DNA of 64,000 nucleotides from Opisthocomus hoazin (Eukaryota; Chordata; Aves; Opisthocomiformes; Opisthocomidae). The stretch spans positions 13,742,417-13,806,416 of the forward strand of contig NC_134415.1 of the NCBI RefSeq assembly GCF_030867145.1, in the 5' to 3' direction. Position 1 is the stretch's first letter, and each line of letters starts with the position of its first letter. The position numbers were made by a program, and so were the translations under genes. The notes below the pieces were generated by a model, which searched no databases, was not told the DNA's origin, and saw nothing but the letters and a program-made list of their open reading frames with translations. Of this stretch, positions 53,701 to 64,000 are shown one piece after another.

Positions 53701-56700
53701 GTTACTTTGGATGTTGGGAGTTTTTTATGTCTAAAAAAACTTCTCTTTCAGGTTGTGGGTTAAACTATCATAAGCGGTGTGCCTTCAAGATTCCCAATAA
53801 CTGCAGTGGAGTGAGAAAGAGGCGTCTGTCTAATGTGTCTTTACCAGGAGCAGGGCTTTCAGTTCCAAGACCAGCACAAGCTGAATACACATCCTCTGCC
53901 TCCGAAGAAGTAAGTAATGTGAAAGGGGAAGCCATTTCTGGTTTTAAATCCTTTAACCTCTGGGGAACTACTATTACAAGTGGCTCATAATGAGTATGAG
54001 GCAGTTGAGCTTAACTATTATGACTGGTTTTAGTTCACTTTTAAATTTAGTGAGTCTTAGACTGTGACACTTACTGGTAGCTATTGTTACTGTGAGAAAT
54101 GAAAAGAGAAGTAAATTATAACATTTTATCTATAATTTTGTTATTAGCCTATCACTCACGGTTATGTGAACTATGAGAACTTTGGTTTCAGGAATGAGAA
54201 AACACCTTGCCTTCTTTGTAGTACAGATTCATTCTGTAATTATGGTATCAGTATAGAGTAGTTACTTGGCTGAAGCAGTAGAAATTGTAAGCTTTTATGC
54301 TGGAAGAGGAGAGAGTGTTCTTGATGTGCTGTTAAGCTTTTCACAGAGTTAATCTAAAAAAAGCCCAAGGCCTGTCGAGGAGGGTGTAGGGGATGGAGGA
54401 CTTGCAGTAAAAGCCATCATCCATAATAGTTCTTTGTTATAATGGTTATGATAATTTCTGAGAGTTTATCGATTGTACTGCAACTATATTGGGATCGTAA
54501 GACAGGACAGACAGAAATTAGATCCATTTGCTTCATCGCTGCTTTCCCCGTGGGGTGAAGGCAGTGCTTTTGACACATAGTCTTTCCTACTTACCTAATT
54601 CTATTACTTTACAGTATAGCAATTCTTACCGTAGTTTGAAATATAAGTTGTATAGATTGTCTAGTTCAAGAACTTTTTTTTAGCTAGAGGCTACGAAGCC
54701 TAGTCTTGAGTCATGAAAAATATTTATTCTGATGTTTGTAACTATTGGTAAGATTTATTCAGTGAACATAGAATTGTAACCATTTCTCCTATCACAGAAT
54801 TTAACTTTATGATTTCTACATGCTTGTTTACCTCTTTGACACCTCTTCTTTGCTATACAATTTCAAATACTTGGCTGAGATGGTCAGTAATATATTATCA
54901 TATTTCTGATTCATCTTTCAGCAGTCTTAAAATGCATTAGGTCAGATATACAATGCCATTTTCCTTTACATTTTTCTGTAGATGTAGGTAACTGTCAGTT
55001 TGTCCTGCTCAAAGTTCAGTATGATACTCAATGCCGTTTTTGTTTTAACTTAATTTCAAAGATTTTTTGGGGGGGTTAATTTCCAAAATTATTTTTTCGT
55101 TTTCTAAATATTTTTGCCTAATTTAGTAGGCTATCCGGGCATGCCATACTTTACTTTTCAAAAATGATAGCTAGAGGTAGTCATTGGATTTTGGTTTGCC
55201 TACCTCCTGTGTTTTCCATTTTATTCCCTATGTGGGGGTCTGTACGTGCTGTCTGCGAACATTGCCAGGTTGCTTTAAAAAAAAAAAAGTCGTAAGAGTG
55301 AATTTTTAGCATTTTAGTTTCTGTGGAAATAAAGACTCATGCATACTTTCCTGCTCTCTGCAAGGCTTTTCCATCTGATGTTTTCTTGGTTTTGTTTTAC
55401 GATACCAGAACATCCTCTGAAAGCTTCTTGGCCAGGTTGCTTTCTTATCCAGTCACTTTCTGCGCCAACAGCTTCCTTGCAACCCGACTGACTTTTTTTA
55501 ATCCCCCTCCCCCCCCCCCCCCCCCCCATCATAGAATAGTTTGGGTTGGAAGGGACCTTTAAAGGCCATCTAGTCCAACCCCTCTGCAATGAGCAGGGAC
55601 ATCTTCAACTGGATCAGGTTGCTCAGAGCCCTGTCCGACCTGACCTTGAATGTTTTCAGGGATGGGGCATCTACCACCTCTCTGGGCAACCTGTACCAGG
55701 GTTTCACCATCCTCACTGTAAAAAATTTATTCCTTATATCCAGCCTAAATCTACCCTCTTTTAATTTAAAACCATTAGCTCTTATCCTATCACCACCCTG
55801 CGAAAAAGTTTGCCCCCATCTTTCTTATAAGCCTCCTTTAAGTACTGGAAGGCTTCTCCAAGGTCTCCCTGCAGCCTTCTCTTCTGTAGGCTGAATAACC
55901 ACAGCTCTCTCAGCCTTTCATCACAGGAGAGGTGTTCCAGCCCTCAGATCATTTTTGTGACCTCCTCTGGACCTGCTCCAACAGGTCCATGTCTTTCCTG
56001 TGCTGGGGGCTCCAGAGCTGGACGCAGGACTCCAGGTGGGGTCTCAGCAGAGAGGCAGAATCCCCTCCCTTGACCTGATGACCACACTTCTTTTGATGCA
56101 GCCCAGGATATGGTTGGCCTTCTGAGCTGTGAGTGCACATTGTTGGCTCATGTCCAACTTTCTATTCACCAGAAGCCCCAAGACCTTCTTGATAGGGTTG
56201 CTCTCCACACCTTAATCTCCCAGTCTGTATTAATAACAGAGGCTGACCCAACCCAGGTGTAGGACCCTGCACTTCAGAATCACAGAATCACAGAATTGTA
56301 GGGGTTGGAAGGGACCTCTGTGGGTCATCTAGTCCAATCCTCCTGCCGAAGCAGGGTCACCTACAGTAGGTTGTAGAGGACCTTGTCCAGGCGGGTCTTG
56401 AATATCTCCAGAGAAGGAGACTCCACAACCTCCCTGGGCAGCCTGTTCCAGGGCTCCGTCACCCTCAGAGGGAAGAAGTTCTTCCCCATGTTCAGGCGGA
56501 ACTTCCTGTGCCTCAGTTTGTGCCCATTGCCCCTTGTCCTGTCGCTGGGCACCACTGAAAAGAGCTTGGCCCCATCCTCCTGACACCCACCCTTGAGATA
56601 TTTATAAGCATTTATAAGGTCACCTCGCAGCCTTCTCTTCTTCAAGCTGAACAAGCCCAGCTCCCTCAGCCTCCCCTCGTAGGAGCGATGTTCCAGTCCC

Positions 56701-59700
56701 CTCACCGTCCTCGTAGCCCTCCGCTGGACTCTCTCCAGTAGCTCTTCATCTTTCTTGAACTGGGGAGCCCAGAACTGGACACAGTACTCCAGATGAGGCC
56801 TCAGCAGGGCAGTGTAGAGGGGAAGGAGAACCTCCCTCGACCTGCTGGCCACAATCCTCCAAATGTACCCCAGAATGCCATTGGCCTTCTTGGCAGCCAG
56901 GGCACACTGCTGACTCATGGATAACCTGTCGTCCACCAGGACACCCAGGTCCCTCTCCGCACAGCTGCTCTCCAGCAGGTCCGCCCCAAGCCTGTACTGA
57001 TGCATGAGGTTGTTCCTCCCCAAGTGCAGGACCCTGCATTTGCCTTTGTTGAACCTCATCAGGTTCCTCTCTGCCCAACTTTCCAGCCTGTCCAGGTCAC
57101 GCTGAATGGCAGGACAGCCTTCTGGTGTATCTACCACACCTCGCAGTTTGGTGTCATCAGCAAACTTGCTGAGGGTACATTCTAACTCTTCATCCAGGTC
57201 GTTGATGAAGAAGTTAAACAAGACTGGGCCCAGTACTGACCCCTGGGGGACACCACTAGTTACTGGCCTCTAACTAGACTCAGTGCCGCCGATGACAACC
57301 CTCTGAGTTCTGCCATTCAGCCAGTTCTCTATCCACCTCACCGACCACTCATCCAGCCCATACTTCCTGAGCTTCCCTAGGAGGATATTATGGGAGACTT
57401 GTTGAGGCCTTGTTGAACGTCATGAGGTTCACGTAGGCCCACTTCTCGAGCTTGTCCAGGTCCGTCTGGATGGCATCCCATCCTTCTGGCGTGTCGACTG
57501 CACTGCTCAGCTTGGTGTTGTCTGCAGACTTCCTGAGGCTGCACTTGATCCCACTGTCTCTGTCATTGATGAAGATATTAAACAGTACTGGTCCCAGTAT
57601 GGACCCCCAAGGGACACCACTTGTCACCGATCTCTATCTGGACATTGAGCCATTGACCACTACCCTCTGGATGCAGCCATCCAACTAATTTCTCATCCAC
57701 TGAATAGCCCACCCATCAAATCCATATGTCGCCAGTTTTGAGAGAAGGATGTTGTGAGCGACCATGTCCAAGGCCTTACAGAAGTCCCTATAGATGACAT
57801 CCTTAGCTCTTCCCTTGTCCACTGATGAAGTCACTCCATCATAGCAGGCCACTGGGTTGGTCAGGCAGGACTTGCCCTTGGTGAAGCCATGCTGGCTGTC
57901 TCGAATCACCTCCCTGTCCTCCCATGTTCCTTTAACATAGCTTCTAGGAGGATCTGTTCCATGATCTTCCCAGTCACAAAGGTGAGGCTGACAGGTCGGT
58001 AGTTCCCAGAGTCCTCCTTTCTACCCTTTTTAGAAATGGATGCAGTGTTTATCTTCAGCCAGTCACCAGGGACTTCACCTGACTACCATGACTTTCAAAA
58101 GTGGAACTGTTTTGGTGCAAATCATATATACCTTCTTTATTCCAGCGCTGCTGCCCAGAACCTAGTAAGAGGATTCCCTCCTGGAGTGGACGTCCCATCT
58201 GGATGGAAAAGATGGTGCTTTGCAGAGTGAAGGTTCCACACACCTTTGCAGTTCACTCTTACACTCGTCCCACCATATGCCAGTATTGCAAACGGCTGCT
58301 GAAGGGCCTTTTTCGCCAAGGAATGCAATGTAAAGGTAAACACTTAATTTTCTGCTGCAGCGATAAATTTCAGTAAAGGTCTTGTATTTAAAAATTATTT
58401 CAACTTATGTTTTGTTTGCCAGAAGGTTGTATACTGTGAAATGGAGCAGTATAATTTTTGGAAAATTGCATATTTTTGAGAAGATTATAGCAGCCCTCAC
58501 TTTCATTTTAGTAGACTGTGCAATGCACAGTTTTCTGGAAATAAAAAAAAGATTTAATCGTATGTAGATTGAGAACACCTTAATTCTAAAAGGGTAATTC
58601 TAAGTTAATAAAAATTGGAAATACAGACCTTTGTTCAATGTCTGTCTTCTAGACTCATTGCTAAATAATTTGTAAGTTTTCATTATATTATTCTGGTACA
58701 GAATACGAGATTTTGGGAAAAATTTTATATAGGTAGGTGCCTTTCCTGAAGAAGTAGCTTAGGGTTCATGATGTTTATTTAGTGTATGTGAAGATGCACA
58801 AGTTCAGTTCTCAGACTTCCATGCAGTTCCCAGGGCAGAACTCTCACATTGTGATCTTCTTCCGACTCTTTATTGCTAAATGGTGCTGACCTGTCAGCTT
58901 TGTTGCAGGAAAGAAAACTATAGTGGTGAATCATAAATGTTAACATGGAAAGGACTTTCCATTTCTCTCATGAGTTTATCACATGGGAGTACCAAAGGTC
59001 AACATTTTGAAAGAGGTTGCTTAATACATTTTCAGTTTCCTTCACTAGAGGAGAGCAAAAATTGTAAGCTTATAGCTGTGTTAACTTTCTTTTGACTAAA
59101 AATCCTGCTGTCTCATGTGAGTAAGGAAGTAGTCTTATCTTTAATTTCTGTTTTTATTAATTTGCAGTCTTTGTAGTCTATTTGAAGTCTGCATCCTGAA
59201 CTGGTTTTGATTTTTTTTTTTTCCCCAGTCAGTGTGTCTCTTGGATGCATGTAATATGTAAATAATGAAGCCTGAAAAAGATGCTTTGCAATTTTAACGT
59301 ATAGATGCTACTGACAATATACAGTTGTTGTGACTGTATATCCAGCTGAAAAATGGGGGTACCACATCAGGTTTCAGGGAAGTGAATGACACTGGATAAC
59401 AGTAGCATTTATGTGTGGAAAACAAACCTAGAGAAATTATATGTATACACACAGGACAGAAATAAGTACATTAATAGACCTCTGTGTATGTAGTATGATC
59501 CTATACGTATATTTAATATATCAGGAATTGATATCAAGCAATCGAAATATTTTCATACTACTTTCTCCTACAGATTCTTAAGGTTTTCTGTTGACTTCCT
59601 TGTGCACATTCCCAAAGCTTGGGCTCTTTCAGCAGTCCCATGTTGCTAAGTACCCGTAAGAGCCCTGGATTTCTTGAATTCATCCAGGCTTCTGCTTGGA

Positions 59701-62700
59701 CTCTGAGGATGATTTTGGGGTGCTAAGACTATATTTGTGGTAATAAATTAAATGTGCCCAGGAACATTCCTGGACACTGAGATCAGCTGGGACAAAATGA
59801 TCCTTGCTCATGACCAAGTTTTCTTAGCATCGCAGCCCGGGTGGCTGTATGCAGACTGCCTGTTGGGAGAGGTTTCATGGGGTGCTCCGATTTGTGAACT
59901 AGACCCGGGAACCGTTTGGGATTGTGCTAATGCTGTAGGCCAAAAGCACGCTAGTGGTTGTTTCTAACTGTTTGCTAGGCGAGAGAGTTGCATTGCGGTA
60001 CACAAGAATGTTTCTGGACGTAGTTTTATTTATTAAGATTGACTGGCTCATAGTCTTTCTAGTTCTGTGGTAGAGTTTGAAATGTCTCTGTTTCTTCCAC
60101 CCTCTTCAAACTAGTGAAGTAACCATATTCTGTGGAACAGAACAAGAGGAACGGACTGGAAACACTGCTATAGAAAGGACAGTTCATTGGTCTCCTAGGA
60201 TGCTTCCTCGCAGGCACTCAGAAGCTGAACAGAATTGTATTTTGCTCCAGGGCTTGGCTTCTGTGCTGCTAAAAATGGGAAGATAATGATTTTTCTCTTG
60301 TCTGGGCTTAAAAGGGAAGCACAATGATCTCTCTTTGGATAGCAGGAAGGGGCTAAATTATCAGCTTGAAAACAGTTTTGGGGGCAGTAGGGAGGTTTGA
60401 AATTCGTGATGTTGATACAGAGTTGAAAGTTACAGTGATGCTGCTAATACAGGAAATTCCTGTTGATACCTCTAATGGCATATGCTGGACTTTGTTCAGT
60501 AGGCTGCATCTGATACCTCGGATGCAGAAGTGGCGCACAGCCAGGCTAGATTCCATCTCCATGTCAGGCCAGCTCTGGACATAACGTTACTCCATCTGCC
60601 CTTTCGTCAGCAGGCAGAAATGAAGCTTCAGTGTTCAGCCAGATCTGTCATCTGAATGATAAGGGAACTGGACTTCAGGATTTACTGCAGAGCATATTTG
60701 CTCTGCGATATCGGTGTGTGATCCTAGAGGCTCTGATGGCTGCAAGTCTTAGACGTTAGGTGGGGAAAAATGATAGAGATGAGACATTTGTATCATATAG
60801 CAATGGAAAAGAGGATGTGGAACAGGATGGGAAAAGTTACATCATAATGGAAAAAATAACTACAGAGAAAACCAAAGAAGTAGAAAACTTTTGTACTGGA
60901 AGGGAAAGTGCTGAGATAAGAAGTAGTGATGGGGCAAATCAAAGTGTGACATCAGGACAAGATTGTTAATTTCCTTCTGGTGGTGATCTCATTGGTGCTG
61001 TCTTCAGTTACATGCAAATACGGGAATCTGAACTGAAGTTGGTGATGGGAGTAGTGGATGATAGAATCAGTGTCTGAATAGGACTAAGATTCTGGTATCA
61101 TGGACTTATTTATCTTCTGTTTTAGATTGCAGATTCAACTGTCACAAACGCTGTGCGTCTAAAGTACCCAGAGATTGTCTTGGAGAGGTGATTTTCAATG
61201 GAGGTAAGATGAGAAATATGCTTTCAAATACTGACAGATCTTTGGAGGCTTGCCAAGATGCATTAGCTTTTGGTTCCCTCAGCTTTGAAGATTTGGTGTC
61301 TTTTTATTTTACCTTCCCAGTTTTTTCATCTGAGATCACTGACAATTAAAAAGATTCACTGGAAAACATACTCTGGTGACTTTTAATTTTATTTAATCAG
61401 TCTTGGCAAGTACAGTATGCTTTGCTTGAGATTGCTCGAGGAAAGTAAAAAAAAAAAATCAAGAAACCACCTCAGTTTACAAAAATTAAACATCTGTTGT
61501 GATCAGTCTGCTCATTGTTCACCATGAAAAATATATTTTTAAATGTTAATATCTGAAGACAAGTACCATTTTTTTGTGACTTTCTCATAGCCATGATTTT
61601 TAGTGGCTGGAGTTAGCCTAGCAATTTATGAGGTAACAGAGAAAGGAAAAAAACAAGCCAAGCCAAAACAAAAATCCTCACTCAGATTTTTTGAAACCTC
61701 AGTTAAGTAGGTCTGTTCAGAAAACGGAGTTTAAAGGGGAAGGTGGGAAACAGTATCTGGAAGAAAGTTTAGAGTCTTATTCTTACAAGTTTTGGACCAG
61801 TGTTAAGCTGATGAAATACGGGATGGATGAGCAGACAGTGAGGTGGATTGAAAGCTGGTTGAGTGGGTGGGCCTAGAGGGTGATGATCAGTGGGATGAAG
61901 TCTAGTTGGAGGCTGGCGACTAGTGGTGTACCCCAGGGGTTAATACTGGGTCCTGTCCTGTTTGACATCTTCATTAATGAATTGGATGATGGGGCAGAAT
62001 GTACCCTCTGCAAGTTTGCTGATGACTGGGAGAACTGGCTGATACACCAGAGGGTTGTGCTGCCATCCAGAGGGGCTTCAACAGACTGGAGAAACGAGCT
62101 CACGGGGGTTGTTGGACCAGATGACCTCCAAAGGTCCCCTCCAATTTCAGCCATTCTGTGTCTGTGTTGTCCAAAATCTTGATTCTTGGCAGACATATTT
62201 TTGAGGGGAAGAAAATTGATAACATGCAGCAGATCACACCAAACTGTACAACTTAATTCAGAGGCCTGGGCAGCAGCCCTGTTAGCCAGTGGGTCCGTTG
62301 CCATTGCGCAGCTTATCACATCCATTCATGACTGCCTGCTCCAGCTCCAAGGCTCTTGCCTGCGTCTGGAGATTGGTGGCTGTGAACAACAGTGTGCAAT
62401 ATGTTGTTGCTGCACCCTGCTTTCACCACCCTTGTGGTGCTAAGGTGCTAAGGCACGTAGTTTGGGAACTACGATTTCATACAGTTTTTCTGTGGACAAA
62501 AGGAGTGGTTTATTTTTCGTTCTTTCACCCACCCTTACATTGAGCTCTCCTCAGACAAAAAAGAAAAAAATAACAATACAGATTAAAATAGTTGTATGTC
62601 TTAATCCTTTCTTTTCCACAGTGCAAGTTGCACAGCTTTTGGGAACTTTAAACTTTTGCCAGCAGAGAGTCAGATGCGAAGAAGATCTGTTCTGCCTTTC

Positions 62701-63352
62701 TCTTTTCCTGTCCTACCACAGCTCCCATCTTTTTTGCTGTTGTGGCTTGCAAGGACAGCAAGAACAGAGTTGGGTTTCTGTTGATGGAGAATTTCATTTG
62801 CACAGGAATAATTCTCTGGGTCATCTGTAGTTGTCGAAAGGTTACTTTGTACTGCTGACTTGTGGAACAGAATTACTTAATGAGATTTAGGTTTAGACTT
62901 TAAGCTTTTCACTCCATTTCTTTCAATATGATGCTTGTTTTAGTTGTGTCTCTCTTGCCTTGGCATTTAGCAAAATCAAATTGATAATGTTCATTAGCGT
63001 GCCCTGCATCATTTAGCAAAAAACTTGAGGTTTTTGTATATTCTGATTGTAGTTTTATGTTTGCTTGCATAAATGCAAACTGAAGAAGAAATTACGTGGG
63101 TGTTTTGGGATTTTATTTGCTTTTTTTAATTGTGTATTTGAAATAGTATCTGAATCCTGTGTTTCCAGAACCTGCTAGCCCAGGTCAGGACTTGGACATG
63201 CCAATGGAGGTTGATAGCAGTGAAATGAACAGTGATGGCAGTCGAGGTCTAGATGATGCTGAAGAGCCCTCTCCTCCAGAGGACAAAATCTTCTTTATGG
63301 ATCCATCTGACCTTGATGCAGACAAAGACGAGGAAGCTGTCAAAACTATCAG
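41433..63352 (+). CDS. PRKD3: PRKD3, protein kinase D3, N-terminal part (seven coding exons), continues past window
   Basis: PRKD3 is a Ser/Thr kinase recruited by diacylglycerol to Golgi and plasma membranes and activated by novel PKCs. Coding exons: 41433-41723, 51095-51233, 52931-53062, 53752-53909, 58146-58335, 61126-61203, 63169-63352. They join in phase to about 390 residues. Residues 1-60 are Ser/Pro-rich, about 60-143 form the ubiquitin-like dimerisation region, C1a spans 156-205 (Cys169, 172, 186, 189, 197, 205, His156, His194), C1b spans 272-321 with the same ligand spacing, and 345-390 is acidic. The PH and kinase domains (human total 890) lie outside the window. The start MSAN matches human. 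The fit is far closer to PRKD3 than PRKD1 or PRKD2. QPCT is head to head upstream, as in mammals. Confidence 0.95.
45597..45640 (-). mobile_element. CR1 3'-end fragment
   Basis: CACAGAATCACAGAATGGTA then GGGGTTGGAAGGGAC is the reverse complement of the CR1 3' end. Only about 44 bases remain. Confidence 0.8.
48945..49042 (+). repeat. A/C-rich low-complexity stretch
   Basis: About 100 bases almost only of A and C, such as CCAAACAAACTGC and AACCCCAAAACCCCC. On the - strand it is G/T-rich. No longer unit repeats exactly. Confidence 0.8.
49231..49300 (-). mobile_element. CR1 3'-end fragment
   Basis: ATCACAGAATATCACAGAAT followed by AGTAGGGGTTGGAAGGGACC and CATCTAGTCCAACCC is the reverse complement of a CR1 3' end, about 70 bases long, inside LTR-like sequence. 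Confidence 0.85.
49687..50117 (-). other. Unexplained GC-rich antisense open region with splice donor
   Basis: Two overlapping - strand frames stay open for 128 and 139 codons across the same bases. A perfect donor CAAG/GTAAGT on the - strand lies at 49687/49686, and a weak acceptor-like TTTCTGAAACAG near 50084. Neither product is recognised. It may be a lineage-specific antisense exon, a retroelement piece or chance. Confidence 0.25.
51095..51233 (+). CDS. PRKD3: PRKD3 coding exon
   Basis: 139 bases after GTTGCAG and before GTAGGT, encoding [20 protein letters not shown] then [20 protein letters not shown] and VEVVLS. It completes the ubiquitin-like region. Confidence 0.95.
52931..53062 (+). 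CDS. PRKD3: PRKD3 coding exon (C1a, first part)
   Basis: 132 bases, encoding [20 protein letters not shown] then [20 protein letters not shown] and KCE, then GTGAGT. The acceptor TTTTTTAAAAG is purine-rich next to the AG, so a weak splice site, but phase and similarity require it. Confidence 0.94.
53207..53290 (+). repeat. MIR-like SINE fragment, sense
   Basis: GTTCTGATCCTGGCTTTAAT followed by CTGTGTGACCTCGGGCAAGT and GACTT matches the MIR core order (GTTCGAATCCCGGCTCT..., CTGTGTGACCTTGGGCAAGT). The match is strong for such an old family. Confidence 0.75.
53752..53909 (+). CDS. PRKD3: PRKD3 coding exon (C1a end and linker)
   Basis: 158 bases after TCTCTTTCAG and before GTAAGT. It encodes [20 protein letters not shown] then [29 protein letters not shown] is a likely basophilic phosphorylation site by its Arg spacing; in PKD proteins this linker is a 14-3-3 region. 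Confidence 0.94.
55503..55527 (+). repeat. Poly-C tract beside a CR1 end
   Basis: About 24 C bases with one T, directly against the 3' end of the older CR1 copy. Confidence 0.9.
55528..58105 (-). mobile_element. Older CR1 LINE, split by a nested CR1
   Basis: The two halves 55528-56274 and about 57406-58105 are continuous in the CR1 consensus: the first ends AGGACCCTGCACTT and the second resumes GGCCTTGTTGAACGTCATGA. Reading on the - strand they cover the reverse-transcriptase region and 3' end. Many stops and frameshifts show age. The right edge is about 40 bases from the PRKD3 exon at 58146. Confidence 0.88.
56275..57405 (-). mobile_element. Younger CR1 LINE nested in the older copy
   Basis: About 1.1 kb inserted into the older CR1 in the same direction. 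It has a 286-codon open frame (57221-56361) covering the reverse-transcriptase FADD motif ([11 protein letters not shown]) and the C-terminal region [13 protein letters not shown] to [18 protein letters not shown]. The 3' end has three near-perfect octamer units (CACAGAAT on + strand). 5'-truncated, so not mobile on its own. Confidence 0.92.
58146..58335 (+). CDS. PRKD3: PRKD3 coding exon (C1b, first part)
   Basis: 190 bases after CTTTATTCCAG and before GTAAAC. After four residues RCCP that differ from human, it reads [20 protein letters not shown] then [20 protein letters not shown] and so on to QGMQCK. A CR1 LINE ends only about 40 bases before this exon. Confidence 0.93.
58336..61125 (+). 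other. PRKD3 intron 6
   Basis: About 2.8 kb of intron with no recognised gene or repeat. It has several unrelated short open stretches only. Confidence 0.7.
61126..61203 (+). CDS. PRKD3: PRKD3 coding exon (C1b end)
   Basis: 78 bases after TCTGTTTTAG and before GTAAGA, encoding [20 protein letters not shown] then VIFNG. It supplies the last zinc ligands of C1b. Confidence 0.94.
61204..63168 (+). other. PRKD3 intron 7
   Basis: About 2 kb, holding the deleted CR1 at 61790-62165. The rest is not recognised. Confidence 0.7.
61790..62165 (+). mobile_element. CR1 LINE with large internal deletion
   Basis: Starts in the reverse-transcriptase region ([36 protein letters not shown]) and then, after about 80 bases, jumps near 62100 to the CR1 3'UTR (GGACCAGATGACCTCCAAAG, ending GCCATTCTGTGTCTGTG). 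About 1 kb of the normal element is missing. Confidence 0.85.
63169..63352 (+). CDS. PRKD3: PRKD3 coding exon (acidic linker), last in window
   Basis: 184 bases after GTTTCCAG and before GTAAGT. It encodes an acidic stretch with [20 protein letters not shown] and DEEAVKTI, matching human [20 protein letters not shown]. The next exon (toward the PH domain) is outside the window. Confidence 0.95.
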
Positions 63353-64000
63353 GTAAGTCATAAGGTGAATTTCTTTGCTCTGGGTGTACTTTCCTCAATA
63401 TAGTGAGTAAAACATTTCTGATTAGCCCAGTTTTGCTACTTAGTGTTGTTTTTTAATTTTTTTTTTTTTTTTTTTTTTTTTTTCAAACTTGAAAATGCCT
63501 TGTAAAGTTACCCGGTCTCAAGAAAATATGAAACATAAATAAATGAAAATAATATATTATCTTCTAATTGGAAAAAAGTGCTGTGCTATGACTGTTATCA
63601 AAGTAATAAACCCAGATTATCAAAACATGGTAAATTTTGTGACTTAACATGGCTAAGACATGAGTGAGGTCTTTGTGATATTAGCCTAATTTAGTTACTG
63701 TCGTACAGATGTTGATTTAAAAGGAATTACTCAAGATATTTCAATATTCACGTTGTAGTCTATGTATTTTAGGCAGATATTTGCTTTACCTCGAATGTGA
63801 TTTTTCTGAAATCTGTCGGATAACTGTTACGTAGTTCTTCTAATCGTTTGATCTTTTTACTTTCTGTATTATTCTGGGTAGTGTCATCATGATCTTCTTA
63901 AGTCATTCTTAATAACATAAGAGCAGTTGTATTAGGTCAAACTAAAGGTCGTTTTAGCTCAGGGCTTAATAGCAAGTACGTGAGGGAGAGCATATAGTGA
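63353..64000 (+). other. PRKD3 intron 8, start
   Basis: Intron sequence to the window edge, with a T-run of about 30 bases at 63455-63483. No exon is seen. Confidence 0.7.

Larger units (their letters stand above)
51234..58145 (+). other. PRKD3 introns 3-5
   Basis: Non-coding blocks 51234-52930, 53063-53751 and 53910-58145. They contain an AT-rich stretch at 51440-51525, T-runs near 52335-52358, a MIR-like fragment at 53207-53290, a C-run at 55503-55527 and the nested CR1 pair. Confidence 0.75.

Overview
The window is vertebrate nuclear DNA, almost certainly from a bird. The evidence is small exons with GT-AG introns, two CpG-island promoters, several CR1 LINE copies ending in the octamer tail typical of CR1, and an avian-type endogenous retrovirus remnant. 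I cannot name the species. There are three protein-coding genes, all recognised by joining exons whose reading phases fit exactly.

Layout. (1) Bases 1-9253 carry the last ten coding exons of SLC30A6 (ZnT6) on the + strand; the N-terminal exons lie before the window. Its 3'UTR runs into the 9.3-12 kb region. (2) Bases 15234-31055 carry a complete QPCT (glutaminyl-peptide cyclotransferase) on the - strand: seven coding exons, 363 residues, with a CpG-island promoter around 30.7-31.5 kb. SLC30A6 and QPCT are therefore tail to tail. (3) Bases ~38.0 kb to the end carry the 5' part of PRKD3 (protein kinase D3) on the + strand: a CpG-island promoter, a probable non-coding first exon, and seven coding exons giving about 390 residues (N-terminal ubiquitin-like region, C1a, C1b, acidic linker). 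The PH and kinase domains lie beyond the window. QPCT and PRKD3 are head to head with about 7 kb between their promoters.

Mobile elements. A degenerate ERV-K-like provirus fragment (one LTR, lysine-tRNA primer site, leader, broken gag; no pol, env or second LTR) sits in QPCT intron 3, in the sense of the gene and ending about 70 bp from the exon 4 acceptor. CR1 copies lie between QPCT and PRKD3 (31.7-32.5 kb), as a young copy nested inside an older one just before a PRKD3 exon (55.5-58.1 kb), as a deleted copy at 61.8-62.2 kb, and as two short tails. Two old MIR-like SINE fragments are visible. A region near 48.6-49.5 kb looks LTR-derived.

The three genes do not form a pathway. SLC30A6 is a Golgi zinc-transporter subunit, QPCT is a secretory-pathway enzyme, and PRKD3 is a diacylglycerol-responsive kinase. 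I found no evidence of a novel multi-gene system. The points most worth checking are a ~150-bp hairpin in QPCT intron 1, the nested CR1 against a PRKD3 splice site, a hydrophobic leader ORF in the ERV, and an unexplained antisense open region with a consensus splice donor in PRKD3 intron 2.
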